Source: Azolla caroliniana
Lineage: Eukaryota; Polypodiophyta
Direction: 5' to 3'
DNA length: 64,000 nucleotides
NCBI GenBank assembly: GCA_043228905.1
Contig: JBHGNT010000018.1
Location: 186,001-250,000 of the forward strand
Part shown: positions 13,680 to 27,400 of the stretch, in pieces
Numbering within the stretch: the first letter of the stretch is position 1
Layout of the letters: every line of letters begins with the position of its first letter
The notes under the pieces: generated by a model
What the model was told of the DNA's origin: nothing
The model's input: the letters and a program-made list of their open reading frames with translations, nothing else
The model's database searches: none
Program-made: the position numbers and the translations under genes

Positions 13680-14130
13680 CACATTCACAATGCAATGCCA
13701 CATTTTGTGAATTTCACTAACGGTCTTCTATACGGCACCCCTACAATCAAGACTTTTGATATATCCATTTCATAAGTAAATTACACAAGGCACGCATCTT
13801 TGGTGACTCAATATCTTGTCCTTTCTAGTGAACAATGACAAAAAGAAGAAGACACACTCATATCAATGTTCTAGTTAATTCAACGTTGTATCTCAGCCTT
13901 AACTTATTTATAGAAATAGGCAGCCCATTTGTGTGCACAACTGGCAACCTATAGGATATATCCCTTCCCAATGTCTTAAGGTCCAACATAAGCTAAGCAC
14001 CTATGAGATAACGTTCATTAGTCGTACAACATCTCAAATATCTACACATGCTTCTGATTTGTTTTGCATCAAACCATTTTCCTTCAAATAATGGATCACA
14101 AAGGTGAGATTGAGGATCACAGTGGCTTAC

Positions 14131-16285
14131 TCTTTTTCTCCTAACGCATGTACAGTCCAAGTAAAGAATATGAAGATTGATGTATAGATGAAGAAATATG
14201 CTCCTCGAAACAAATAAAATGCCTGAAACACCATGACCAAGTTCAACCAAATCTCCTTCAAAAATCAACAATTGTCAGTGCCAAACCAATAAATGTACCA
14301 TGTTATTCAGAGCAACATCTGAAAGGAGAAGAATTAAGTTGACTGCATGCATGCTCATCTCTATCTGCAAATGGAGGAGAGAATATATAATTCATCTAAA
14401 TTTATTTGAATAACAAGTGATGAAGGTATTATATGAAAAGAAAGCTTTCTTATAAAGCCAATCCTTTCCTTCACGCATACCCATGCACTAGTATATGAAA
14501 GTATACCACTAGTTCATACAAAACTAGATAGATGCTGAGATCCATTACATGCAGCTTCCCAATAGAGCCAAAGGAAGGGCAGGGTATTTATAGCATGAAT
14601 GTTTTGAATATATGATTAATATTTAAAAGGTGGAGATTGGTGTTCAACCCCACATAGCTTTAAAATATCAATGGAGCACATAATCTATCTAGCTTCTCAT
14701 AATATATGTTATTGGAAGAGCATAGGTCAATAAATGATTAACATTATCCTTACACAAAACAGCTTTCTTCTGTACAATCTGATAAATAACACTGTACAAA
14801 ATTAATGCATGAGATTGTACTCACCATATCAATAAATGAGTAGACTGGGAAAATGCAACTCCAATAGATTATGTCTGTGACTAGGGCAGCTCCAAGGGCA
14901 GTCTGAATCACAATAACTCTCATAATCTTATTTTCTGAGCTAACTGCTGTAATCGAAAAAAGTGGACGAATTACATACATAATTGCTTAAACAAAACATA
15001 TAATTACTCCTTCGGGGATTTGACCAAGAGCATTTAGGGAGAATAACAAAACTTAGGGGTGATTGGGAAAATAAAGAAAACCTCTGGAGTATTCTAGGGC
15101 TTTCCCAGATGACAAAAATATAAGAACGAGAAATGGCTTGGCCAATTACAGACAAACTGTTATAGTCTTACTTGATATAGAATATGAGTTGCATATCCAT
15201 CTCCACATGCTTCATCTAAAGAATTGAAGTATGTTTCTGTAATGGGATGTGATCCATTTATACTTGTTGCAAATTCTTCATCAGTCAGATGTTGATCAGT
15301 GAGCAGACCATTTGATAACACGTTCTTCTCTTCTATGTTTCTATGATGCCATATTTCTTTTATAGATGTAACAATCGCCACCTGATTCAACAGCAATTAC
15401 CAATAATTACAATCAACAAGCAATATGAAAAGCATGAATGTAAACAAGCTGGAAATACAGCAAATTTTAGGCATATTTCGTAACACAAAGGTGAAGACAC
15501 CATTATGCACAATTAAAAAGACGTTGAACACTAACTTTGTCCACAGAGAGGGTACATAAAGATATCCACAAAAATGTAGCGATCTTAAAACCGAGAAGAA
15601 AGCAAACACTAATAGAAGGATGAAGCCAGGCCGAAGTAAGATTTCATATGAAACTTTGTGCTCAATCATTACGTTTAAGCATGAACCCTCCATGTCAATT
15701 GGTTCTGTTTTTAATGTAGAACTGATATTTTATTTTGTTGTTTTCCGCTACCTTGAGCATTCCTTTGAGTTCCATTTCCCCAAACTCTGAGCTTTTTGGC
15801 TTTATTTCAACGCTAGAAAATGCCCATTCAGGCCAAAAAAGGTATTTGCTTTTTCATATTTAAAGTACTGATAAGGAAAGGATGTATATAATCACCACTT
15901 ACCGCAAAATACAGAATAAGTATAGTAAAGCTCCACCTTCAACAACAAAAGATAGACGCATACATCAGAACAGAGAAAGATCATGAACTGGGGGAGGGAA
16001 GAGAGAGAGAGAGAGAGAGAGAGAGACTCACTGTGTATAAAACTCAAAGATGAAGGGTCCAAAGAGAACAAAATCGTAGATCAGAACCGAGGAACAATAG
16101 AGAAATGCAATGAGTCGAAGAGAGAGAAGCCATCCAAAGTGGACACGAGGATGCCATGGTTTCCAGACGCTGCATCTTGAGACATAACCATAGCGAGCTC
16201 TCTCATAAGTAAAAGCGATGGCGATGGCGACCAGTAAAGCGGCCACGACGATCACGACGCACAGCGCGAAGGGAGAGTAGGCCAT
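14131..16285 (-). CDS. Plant multi-pass membrane protein (At1g10660/At5g62960-like family), 3' end incomplete
   Basis: Minus-strand exons that fit by phase and conservation: 16285-16032, 15936-15903 (34 nt), 15381-15172, a weak candidate 15083-15008, 14943-14825, 14364-14299 and 14222-14131. The first exon begins MAYSPF and a hydrophobic helix, then the conserved core ending FEFYTQ. The 34-nt exon continues QWSFTILILYFA. Later exons carry QTALGAALVTDIIYW, the MHAVNL...SDVALN helix and AYFFIYTSIFIFFTW. These segments match the order of helices in this plant transmembrane family of unknown biochemical function. The usual last exon was not found. If the final donor at 14130 is not used, an in-frame TAA follows GEKE at once, giving about 284 residues. 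An ATG at 16315 is an alternative start. The 76-nt exon is supported only by phase and openness. Confidence 0.7.
16000..16026. repeat. GA microsatellite in intron 1 of the membrane-protein gene
   Basis: A GA run directly beside the splice donor at 16031-16030 on the minus strand, where it reads as a pyrimidine-rich CT tract just inside the intron. A GT/CT compound repeat at 16376-16406 lies in the promoter or 5' leader. Confidence 0.85.
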
Positions 16286-18086
16286 GGGAAGGAAAGACAA
16301 AGAGATTTGCTTCAATGCGAAGCGAAGCGTTTGCGCGGCATGGCTAGACCGTAGGAAGCGAAGGATCCGATCCTCTGTGTGTGTGTGTGTGTGTCTCTCT
16401 CTCTCAGACGCTTTTTACTGCAGAGAGGGTTTGCAAAGCACAGATTTAGTCGAGAATTTTCAAAACTCTAAAGATTTGGCAAAACCTTTGAGAAATAATG
16501 GCCTTCTCATATTCTCAAATTACAGATATAGGCCTCCCTTCACCACCTCCCTCCCATCCTTTTTTGTAACTGACTGTAAGGTTATATACTACTTTTACAC
16601 ATACATGAAAAGTAAAAACCCACCAGCAAACACGCACACATATGGCAAAAGCAAGTCCCATGGCTGGACGTGATTTCCCCCAACTACATATATCTCATAA
16701 AGTGGGGTGCTAAGGGAACGTATCCACACAAAGAGTTGTGTCTCTTCTAGGGAGGCTTTCCTTGGAAGTCTTTTTTGTAGTCGTAGTTTAGATAGAGAAC
16801 ATATGACACACATTCCAGACTCCTCTCAAGCATGTGCTTTGTGTGACCACCTCACATTCCACTAACCACTAAACCTATAATTGACATGAGCTTACATTCG
16901 GGCAATTCCAATAGTCCCCACAAAGTTTGGGAATTCATCACAAACACGATTGTGGTCTACATCCTACAACAAAAATGGAAAAGCCAAATGAAAAAACTTT
17001 GCCGTAATGAATGTTGCTTGCTCCAACACCATGTTATAACTAATGTTCTTTGAATAACTAAAATCCATAATCCACTCAATATGATAATATTGGTTTAAAT
17101 ATAGTTGTTGCTACATTCTTGAGTTATTCCACGTCACATGATTTACTTTCCATTGTGGTGGGTGATACATAGTACATACACTTTTGTTAACTTCCACCAC
17201 ATTTCTACATGATTTAAAGGAGAATGTTTGTAATCCTTTTCCATGAAACTACCAACTTTCATTCTCTCTTGAAAATCCCAAATCCAATGTTGTTTTTATT
17301 ATACTCATGCACCATTCAAATTCCAAGTAGTGGTGTATATTATCTCAAAATTATTGATTTCCTCTTGACCATCAACCTGTTCAACAAAATACTTTTGAAG
17401 TCTATGTGTGCTAACGCAATAAGATACCGTTTACACCAAAAAGAATGAAAGCAATTATCACATAATACTTCATAGGTGTAAGTAAATTATCAAATAAGTA
17501 TATTTTTGCAAAAGAAGGTGATACGAGAAAACCTATATAATAATACAAACATCTCTCCTTTATCTTTCATCCTCTCTTTTTTGTAAAAGCATACAATTAT
17601 ATTAATTATATGTGCTACAACTTTTTCATCTTCTCTACCTACCTAGGTAGAGAGAGGGACATATTTTAAAGCCATTAGAAATCTTGAATATGCACTCAAT
17701 GACATGATCCCCACATGCTCTAACATCCAAAAATTCCACATGCGAACAATACCTTTCAACTTCTTCACATAGGTTTTCACACCATGTCTACCATTGAACA
17801 TGAAAGCATTACGCATATTCCAATTGTGTTGCCACTAGTAAAAGGACCACTAGTAGACACTATTTGGTATAACAAATTTTTACGCGGATTCCTCGGAGTT
17901 TAGCTAAAGCTCATCAAAGTAATAGAATCCAAAAAAAAAAATAAACCTTCATAGATCAAAATTTCAAGGGGATTCCTCTGCATTGAATGGAAATTCCTTG
18001 AAGTATAGAGCCAGCACAATATTTTATTTGATAATAAAATCACGGATCTATTACTTCAACAAGCTATTATCCAATAGCTTTGATTT
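16286..18086. other. Intergenic region
   Basis: This contains the promoter side of the membrane-protein gene and the 3' side of the helicase-like gene. No coding region or known element was recognised. Confidence 0.6.
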
Positions 18087-21000
18087 TTAAAAGGATGATT
18101 GCTCTTTTATTACTCTGACTGCTTTTGCGAGCATTTCCAGTGAAGGCGGTATGGGCTGCAAACACTGCTGTAATACTCCAATAAGCTGTGGTGCCAATGG
18201 TGCCATTGCTCCGCTACAAAAACTATGCAATGTGCCATTGGCTGTGTTACGAGCCATCCTTGTTAAAGTCCTACAGTACTTATCAATACTTGATGGGAAC
18301 TCATAGTTGAAAATTGTCCCCACGTTGGCAATATCAATTTGGCCCACAACTTCTGTCATTGATAAAAGCACCTCTATTTGTCCATCCCTGTTGAGGTATA
18401 TGACAACACTCGGATATGTCATTGGCATGATAGCAGATACAAATTAATTTCAAAATCAGAATCGACCAAGAAAGTAGTCATAGTATTATAATTTCCTTCG
18501 ATTCACAAACACAACAATAATACCTACAAACTACAAGCATATTCCCTTGTTACTTAGATTAACATATAGTAACTACATAAACAATGTTGGTTGCACAAAC
18601 AATGCAAGTTTCAACTTTACCTAAACTTCTCTAGGATAAGTTGGATTGAGTTATCTTTATTGGCATCCTGACCAGCAAAATATTCCACTAAATACCCTGC
18701 TTCTTCCAAGGAACTTTTAACCTGCATAAGTGTCTTAGACTGTTGGAAAAGCACTAGCTTCCCTCCGAAGGTAGCATCAGTTGGTTTGCTCTCATGATGT
18801 GTTTTCAATAACTTAAGGAACTGCAATCAAAAGAATCAATTTACAAACAGGATATAGTATATCCAATCAAATAACTGGAAATGCAGAAAACAATGGACAA
18901 AGTTGTCTACAGCAATATATGAAATACCTACCTTCTGCAATTTCTTTTCTTCTGATACCACTACATGTATATTTTGATTTATGCATGCGCTGTGTTCCAA
19001 CAAATTTTCATCTGATGCCACTCTGAATATGTGACCCACCAGTAATTTTCGACATGTAACAAACGACTTGTGTGAAATAGCCCTACTCAATAGAGCAGTT
19101 TGTGTATTTTTACCTAATTTTGATTTTATTCTTTCTAGTTGATCTCCAAAGCCACAAGAAACCAATTCTTCCAAGTCGTTTATTATCTGCAATACAATTT
19201 GGACATGTAAGGTACTACTCCATGCGAGGTTTCCAGAAATTATTTATGTGAAAGAAGGACAATCTTGAATCCCTTCACAGAAAGCTAGTATACACCAAAC
19301 ACATACCAAAGAAGAGCATATTGAAATATAGCATACCATGAAAGAAACATTTGAGATAGAAATAATGCCGGCAGAAAGTAGATCGCAAAGTCTTTCAGGT
19401 GTTGCAATCAAGATCTCAGGTGATACGTGGGATAACCTAGAACACAAAGAAAGTGTTCAGAAGTCACCAGCAAGTTGTGAACAAAATAATTTCCAGGATC
19501 AGAATTTATCAGCATTGCAATTTTTGGCCTATCATACTTTGTAGCTGTTTGCTCGCTGTAATTACAACCATTAACGATTAACATGCTCTTAAAGGATGCA
19601 GTACCCTTCAATTTGATGCTGAAGAGGAGTTCCAGTGTGTAAACTCACGGCATGAAAACCTACATGTGGCTTGATCAACTTACAAATGTTCCTTGCCTAA
19701 AAAGAAGAAAAACAACAGAATCTTAAAATAGAATTATAACCTAATTTATGAGTGAATAAATATGTATTTCCCAAACAAATATACTACTACTAATAGTATT
19801 AGCCGCAACATTAATCAATGTAAAAAACTCACTTCTGAAGCATATTCTTTGCTCTGCACAATAAACAGCACAATTGGATTTATGCATCCTGTCTCAGAAA
19901 TTCGTTTTGCAGAAATATGTGATACAGCAGCTAATACACTACATGCAGCAGTATATTTGCTAGAGGTTTTTCCAGTTGCAAGCACATCATAGCCAGATCC
20001 ACATGCCTCCCAAAACAGCTTATCCCACTCCATCACAACAGATGTCATGTTTGTATTCATGCTCAGTTCAATCATATCATAATCCTCATCTCCTGAAGAC
20101 CCTAGCACGTTTGCATTGACAAGAGCACATAGCACTGTTTCAAAAGTTTCCATTCCAGATGGAGCCCATAAACCATCCTTCTTCACGCACTTTTCAAGAG
20201 CTGGTCTCCATTTCACTAGCTTTCTCTTTGCACTGAGTCCATTATTACGGTCTCTTTTAAATGATGAGTTCTTGGATCCAGAAACATGAGGCAGTTTGAC
20301 CGCCGATGCCTTAAGGTCCTTTATTTCTATTCTGTTGATTTTTAAGTCTGGATTTTCTTTACCATTCAAAAGAGTTTTTACATCATCCTTTCCATATTCT
20401 GCCTTCTTCTTTACTTTTGTATTTCCTAGCTTCTCTTTGTACAGATCATTGAAAGGATCATCAAGAGTAGGAAGTGTATAACACATTCCCTGTAAAACAA
20501 TCACAAACTGTTATATTCTCTACATTTTCTGCAGGGCAATATCTAGATGCACTTCAGAGTAAGACAAGAAAATTTTATTTTATAGAAAATAATTTGATTT
20601 CCATTTATAATTTGCAGTACATAATATCTAGCAGCACACAGAATGAAAATTTCTAACACCAAACAGCCAAAACGAGAATGAATATAGTGAAAATTCATAC
20701 AAATATTAACTTGCCAAAAGCCAACCTATAAAAATTATACCCTAAAGAACATATTCTTTCAAGGAACACAGCAAGAATAACGTACATAGTACATACACAA
20801 TAACAGCATAATGAGAAAAAATCCTTCAACTTATACAATAACAGCATAATGAACAAACACCCTTCAAGATTTAGTATTCTGTAGATTTTGGCAAGATTTT
20901 CATCTTGTAGAAAGCATTAAACTCCTAGATATCATTGTCCCTGCCTAGCGATTACGTCAAGATTCATATACAAGAAGGGGTGCTTCTTTTAGAATGCTTT

Positions 21001-22457
21001 AGATTCCTCGATATTGTTGTTCATGCCCAAACATTACATCCAGATTCATATGCAAAAATAACCACAGGGATTGCTTCTTGCAGAGGGAATCAGATTCTTT
21101 GTTACATCCAGATTCATATACAAGAATCACAAGGATTGTTTCTTGTAGAATGCATTAGACTCCTGGCAAGCGTTCATGCCGAAAGATATGTTCGGATTAC
21201 ATTGGCAATGATTACAGTCAAAAAATTAAAGACATTAAAAGAATCTGAGAAACTACTTGGGGTAATTTGGATATTACTGCAATCTGTCTACCAAGATATC
21301 CACTATTATGGAAAGAAGTTCCAATGCAGTTTTTATTGTCCACCATAACTTAAATAGAGTTGGTACTAAAATCATTAAGTTCATTTGCTATGGAACTTTA
21401 CATGCAGAACCACCTTCTTATAGCAAGTTACCACTTACAGAGTGTAATCCCAGTTGGTTGCACAGTTGCAGCTATTCTACCACCAGCTATCTTTTCGAAT
21501 TGATCAATCTTTTCGTCTTTACAGACAATCAAACCATATCTACCATGGTCAATTGCCAGTCCACGGTTAAGGGTACAAACCTTCACCTTGTTTTTGTCAT
21601 AAACACTATTATAACAAATTTATTCCTAAATTATGTGACATCATTTTATTGAATTAATGATTTTGACAAAGCCAACTCTGATACTTTTTTTATCAGACAT
21701 CATCTTGGTGTTTGATTGAAAGGATCTCATTTGTTTAGAGATCTTTTGCTAAATAATAATATCACTTTCTTTAATAACTGCAATTCAGGGTTCAAATTGA
21801 CACTTATATCTAGTTGGCATTGTCCTGATCAACCACAAAACCCAGAAACTCCTGCTTACTCATACCTGATATTGCATCCAAGTTACAATCTTAGGAATAT
21901 TCAGTGGTATGGGATGCTAATGGCGTTTAAGATCCATCTCAATTCCTTCGCTCGGATGTGGCTGGATGGAAAATTGCCCTTAATCTATTTCTTTCCTCTA
22001 AATATATGACTATTTGTGATTAATCATCAGTTGTGTCCTTAACACGTGTACTCTAAACTTACACACAAAAGTAGATAGAATATCACCCAAAAATGGTGAA
22101 GACTAAACGTCCGAATTTCAGTGGCAATTGACTGAATGTAGTGAACCACAATTGAAACAAATCCAACATAGAAGATGGATCTCAGCCTCTCAAATGAGGC
22201 ATTCATTGTCGCGGTTTTGTTTCCTAGAGAGAGAGAGAGATTGAGAACATGAAAAAGCTAAGCAGGACATTTCGAGAAGGCATGATTTCGGAGAGGGAGA
22301 TGGATAATATTGAGCATACCTCACAAGCTCGGCGACGGCCGACTTTGCGTCTGTATCTTGCTGCTTGGACGCCAGTGGAGAAGTCGACAGTGTTTCTGAG
22401 GCGCTTGCGAGCTGCCTTCGTCCGCTTCTTCGCCAAATACTCCTCGGTTCTTCCCAT
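18087..22457 (-). CDS. Divergent DEAD-box RNA-helicase-like protein
   Basis: Eight minus-strand exons join in frame to about 593 residues: 22457-22320, 20489-19833, 19696-19605, 19555-19538 (18 nt), 19436-19337, 19186-18932, 18820-18621 and 18408-18087. A basic N-terminus (KKRTKAARKRLRN) precedes a linker and then two RecA-like lobes. Lobe 1 has a reduced Walker A (ATGKT, residues 217-221), the motif-Ib-like IATPERL (312-318) and, where DEAD should be, NDLE (338-341). Lobe 2 keeps the IDIANV...FNYEFP frame of motif V, but the HRxGRxxR helix of motif VI reads CRTLTRMARNTANG. The fold is therefore kept while the ATPase residues are not. The plant At2g28600-type group is the closest I recall. 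The acceptor of the last exon (18409) is the least certain junction. The intact frame across eight exons argues for a functional, perhaps non-catalytic, RNA-binding protein. Confidence 0.83.
20490..22319 (-). other. Intron 1 of the helicase-like gene
   Basis: A 1.8-kb intron with clear borders (GAG|GTATGC donor, TTTTACAG|GGA acceptor). Short, imperfect repeats of an oligomer around 'cagattcatatacaagaa' occur at 20955-21130. Nothing coding was recognised inside. Confidence 0.7.
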
Positions 22458-22538
22458 TCCGCGCAGAGATTGAGAGAGAAGAGAGAGTAGTCTGCGCTCT
22501 TCTCTCTGTTTTGTTGTCTCCCGCGATGTCCGTCCGTC

Positions 22539-22540
22539 TA

Positions 22541-22571
<31 letters not shown>

Positions 22572-22572
22572 C
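22539..22572. repeat. TCTG tetranucleotide microsatellite
   Basis: A run of TCTG units with one interruption (TTTG), about 80 bp upstream of the helicase start codon. It probably lies in the promoter or 5' leader. A G-rich segment (22585-22606) follows. Confidence 0.85.
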
Positions 22573-23820
22573 AGTGTTTTATCGTTGGGTGGGGTGGGGT
22601 GGGGGGGTCTCTAAGAAGAAAACCTTGCAGCCTCCTTCTTCATCAATCAATGAGAAGCCCTAATAAATCCCATGGGCCTCCACCAAAAGAACATATTACT
22701 AACCAACCACCACACTCTCGTCTCTACTCCCCATCCCTCGTCTAGACATATAGAAGGAAAGGACATTGCATTTTGGTAAAAATCTCATTCGTTTTGCCTA
22801 CCCACCCCTTGCTGATGTGCAATACTAGAATGCTTTGAGATGCTTTAATTCCGTCATTTTTGCCACTAGGAACACGATACAGACAATTGACCTGGGCAAG
22901 CATGATGAGATATGATTGTAGAACATGTTTCAATCAAGTTGTTCTTGATAATGGCCAAGACAAGTTTGAATAGGGGGGACCTCATATTGAATAGATAGAT
23001 AGTGCACCAAATTGTATGTGCACAATCAATCACTTACTTGCCATGGATAATCTGTTAATTCAAGGAACCATGGCTTAGATATAGCTCTCAATCTATATGT
23101 GTTCTCCCAATTCACCTATTTTTTATTCATACATATCTAGCAAATAACAATGTTGTAAATTTTTTAGACTATAAATCCACAATGCTCTTATACAATCCTA
23201 CAATGTATTCCGATAGTTTTTAAAAATTGACTGTGTGGAGGTAAAGTTTTAAGGATTCTGTGGTAGATGAAGTTGATGCCATGTGGAATGCATTGGTTGT
23301 ACAATGTGTTTATTGTAGACCACAATCAATATGAAATTCAATCTATGTTTAAGTATTTGTCAATCACTTGATGTGGGTGATGTATTTATGTGTTGATTGT
23401 TGGTTTCACAACTAATTTGTAGAAAGCCTTTTCTCTTGTTGACCTTTGAAATATCAAATTGGACCAATGTATATTTATCCTTCAATGTTATTTAGTGTTA
23501 GCCATAAATAGATACTTGGTTTACTTTTATTTAAGAATTTGTCAGACACGAGCACGTGGTGGATATATGTACATACATTTGTAAAGATTCAAAATATGAA
23601 GAAGTTTTCACTTTGTGGCACCATTATTTGCCCGTCAAAAGCTCATGAGTAAACAGCTATGATGCCCCTAATATCAGCACCAATTAAGTATCGTTGAGAC
23701 AATAAACTCTTCCATATTGCCCTTATGTTGCATTTTCTCACAAAAAAAAAGGCTTCTTCAGACATACATATATGTATAATGCAATGGAGGATTGAGATAT
23801 TAATGGCAAATAGTAATGGA

Positions 23821-24326
23821 GAATCATCAGAAATATATATGCCCTTACTCTAATGACATACGTAATTAGGTCATTTGCCATTTATGTGGACCATTCTTCA
23901 TAACCATGAAAACCACATATTCTGCTTGCCCTCTAGATATGAACCAACAGTGAGCAGCCATATAAAGATGAAGTGGAACCTCTAACCTAAATAGAAGATA
24001 AACATTAGAAGGTTAATCCTTGAAATATTATTTTGGATCCTTGGGAGTACATACATGAGCTAAACGAATCATCAGAAATATATATGCCCTTAATCTAATG
24101 ACATTAGGTCATTTGCCATTTATGTGGACCATTCTTCATAACCATGAAAACCCACATATTCTGCTTGCCCTCTAGATATGAACCAACAGTGGGCAGCCAT
24201 ATAAAGAAGTGGAACCTCTAACCTAAATAGAAGATAAACATTAGAAGGTTAATATTGACAAAAGCTCTCAACCTTGAAATATTATTTTGGATCCTTGGGA
24301 GTACATACATGAGCTAAACGAATCAT
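23821..24326. repeat. Tandem duplication, unit about 245 bp
   Basis: The block starting GAATCATCAGAAATATATATG at 23821 recurs at 24066 with small indels: copy 2 lacks a short segment near the TACGTAATT stretch and carries an extra one near GACAAAAGC. Both copies end GAGCTAAACGAATCAT. Confidence 0.85.
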
Positions 24327-24445
24327 AGTCAGGGCAGGGACAAGTTTAGTTGTTTTCCCCAGCTTTGTATTGGGATGATGAAACACCTTTTTTTACATAA
24401 ACTTTTGAATGCTTCATTAGGCCATTTTCCACATCCCAATAAGAA

Positions 24446-27400
24446 TTAATGAAGTATGGAACTCTCTGATGTTACAAGCTCTCTTAAAGCTAGCCGCAGA
24501 TCATTAATCCCTTGTTCTAATGGAGCACAAACAGGTACAATAAGCACAGAAGGCAGCCGACTCCTCAGCTCTTGAAGACCCTCTGAGGCCCCTTTTTCAT
24601 CAATTTTAGTACCAACTATTATAGTGGGCTTATGAGAGAGTCCTGGTTGATACATTTCAAGCTCAAATTTTAGGTCTTCAAACTGAATCCATGGCGGAGA
24701 ACCAGCATTATTACCACTACCACCCGACAAGTCTATAACAAAAGCAAGCACTTTTGTCCTCTCAACATGCCTTAGAAAGTCGTGACCAAGACCAACGTTC
24801 TTGTGTGCACCCTTGATAAGCCCCGGGATATCAGCAACAGTAATGGAAAAATAGTCTTCAAATTCGAGTTTTCCTAAGTTAGGTCTCAAAGTTGTAAAAG
24901 CATAATGCCCAACCTTGGGTTTGGCTCGAGATATAGCACCTAAAAGAGTACTTTTTCCAGCATTTGGTGCACCGACAAATCCTACATCAGCTATAGTTTT
25001 GAGTTCAAGTGCCAGATACGCATGTGTTCCCAGATGTCCTTCTTCATGTTCTCGGCTGGGTAGTTTCTTTTTTGATCCAACTCCTCTGGCCATGGATGCA
25101 TTACCACGACCACCTTCTCCACCCAATGCAACTGTAAGGGTTTCTCCTGCTTTCACAAGTTCTGCCACAAACTTTGGCTTCATTTTAACTTGAGTGGAGT
25201 CTTCTTCCTCGTCGTCATCATTGTCACTTTCACTATCTTCAATAACTTCACCATTAGAGAGTTCACTAGCATCATCATCTACTTCTAAGCTTGATAACCC
25301 ACTACTATCATCAGCTTCATGCATTTTGCTATGCTTTTGGGGCTCTTCTATCATGTGCTCCTTCCTTTCTTCCAAATTGTTATTGTGATTTTCTAGACAT
25401 TTACTGAATGATCTGTTAGCCAACCCATTGCTATCATCTGCATCATGCATATGGCTATACCTTTGAGGCTCTTCAAGCACTGTCTCCCCGTTTTCTTCCT
25501 GGGTGCTATGATTATTTTGTGGAATTGCATTGAATGATTTGTCATTTTCGATCATTAATGGAATCTCACCATCTATCAAGTGAATGACTGTTCCCATGGG
25601 CACCCGGATAATCTAAAAAACCAAGTAATCACAACAAGTAAACACATTACATATCCACAACTACCACAAAAAACCAACCACGACATAATAATCACTAGTG
25701 CCATGTGTAATTATTCTCTATGACAAGCTTACCTCAAGATGTATGAATGGTTTCAAATAGTTCATGCATACTGTCAGCTATGGATGCATGTCATTTCAAC
25801 TTATGTTGTCTATGTCCAAGCATGGATGTTAATGCATACATTGGATCCATTAACAATTAGAAGAAAGCCGTGAAGATGATAGCCACTAAGAGGATAAATG
25901 TTATTCAGAAGATGGCCATGAATTCAAAGCCATTAAGTGATAGACATTTGCGTGGTTATTATGTGATAGAGACTAAAATTTAAGATTATTATTGCTGTTT
26001 TGGATCCTTGAGGTTTTGAACAGATATACTTTCCACTGGTAAAATGAACATGGTTAGAAAGTTGAATGTACCTTGTCCTCACCTCGACTTCCGATTCGTT
26101 TTTTTGAAGAACCTGCCCCTCCATTCTTTGCATTCTGCAATATCAAATGGCCCATTAACTTTCTTTCCCAGCATAATTTATGTTAAATGATAAATATTTC
26201 CAAATGCACACTCATGGCATCATCAAGCATGAAAAAAACCATGCTAATAATACAGCCTTTGTGATGGAAAATACATGAAGAATGGATTCTAAATGTGTCA
26301 TACAGAAAAACATGCTTTCCCAATGTCCTAACTTGTAGTAGGAAATTCCATCATGCATAAGTTAAATCATATAATATTTTGCCACAATAACTCAGAATTA
26401 TTGAACACTAGAATGACCCATGCATCAAAGCATGCCATACCAAATGTGGATGAACTCATGAGACTAGTTTCAAGAGTCCCTGACTGGTTCAATGAACTCA
26501 TTTTCACCATTCCACCTAACTCTCACATGCAACTCTTGCCAACATCTACTTTGAGACGTCAAAATTCACGTTTTCATTCAGCCAATCTTTATACTTTTGC
26601 TAAGTCCCAAAAGATATAAGTAGAATATATTTGGTGAATGTTTCTAGTCATTATATGAATATGGTGACCTAATCCTCATTTTATCGTAATCATTTTTTGT
26701 GATTTTTTACCTCACTTTGAGTTTTCCTGCCAGTAATATAATATGAGTGCGTGTGCCAAAAGTCCAAACACTCAAAGGCCCACAAACAAATGCCCAAATA
26801 CTCCAAAGGCTCTTTAATATAAAATTTTAGGCCTAGATGTGCCCAAAAAAAGTGGCATCCATTCTATTTTCTTTCACAAATAAAAAGTCTATCCAAAAAT
26901 ATTACAGCTATTTTACAATAATTCTATAATTATTATACTCTTTAAGAATTGGAGGTTCTCTAGAATAGGGCACGGAAGTTTGAACATACAAAATGGTGTT
27001 GGAGGTGACTGTAGTCCCAAATCTCATCTGTGCATAAAAACACAACATCACCACCTCTACCTCCACGTCCACCTGAGAAGCATACAAGCAACAATGGTCA
27101 TGTAAAGAGGCAAGTTAAAAAATAAAAACTAAACAAGTTTTGATAAGATCATACCGTCAGCTTCCCCGAATCGATCATGCCTGCTCTTTCTAAAGCTTGT
27201 GCAGCCATCCCCTCCATTACCACCCTTTACATGGATTTGTTTTCTATCAATCATCTTTCGTTCCTATTACACCAGTGAATTATGATGAATATGATTTAGC
27301 TCAATAAAATATTTAAATATTAAGAGCACAATTTATGTATTGAAGGTGCATTTACGGCATATGGATAGTTTAAAATAGGCACAAATTATAGTTATTACTA

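Larger units (their letters stand above)
10090..14130. other. Repeat-bearing intergenic region
   Basis: No gene was recognised. The region contains an interstitial telomere-type repeat, two successive tandem duplications (12443-12818 and about 12903-13601) and a TA microsatellite (13661-13679). It lies downstream of the membrane-protein gene, where a missing last exon would be expected; none was found. Confidence 0.6.
22458..24445. other. Intergenic region
   Basis: No gene was recognised. It holds the helicase promoter with the TCTG repeat, and a 245-bp tandem duplication near the 3' end of OBGM. Confidence 0.6.

Noticed and set aside
15762-15836. Possible exon (VEIKPKSSEFGEMELKGMLK) in the membrane-protein gene
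   Set aside because: It has no acceptor in the right phase, while joining 15903 directly to 15381 continues the family alignment in phase 0, so it is intronic.
25194-25388. Poly-Ser open frame on the plus strand
   Set aside because: Antisense of the acidic Asp/Glu run in OBGM.
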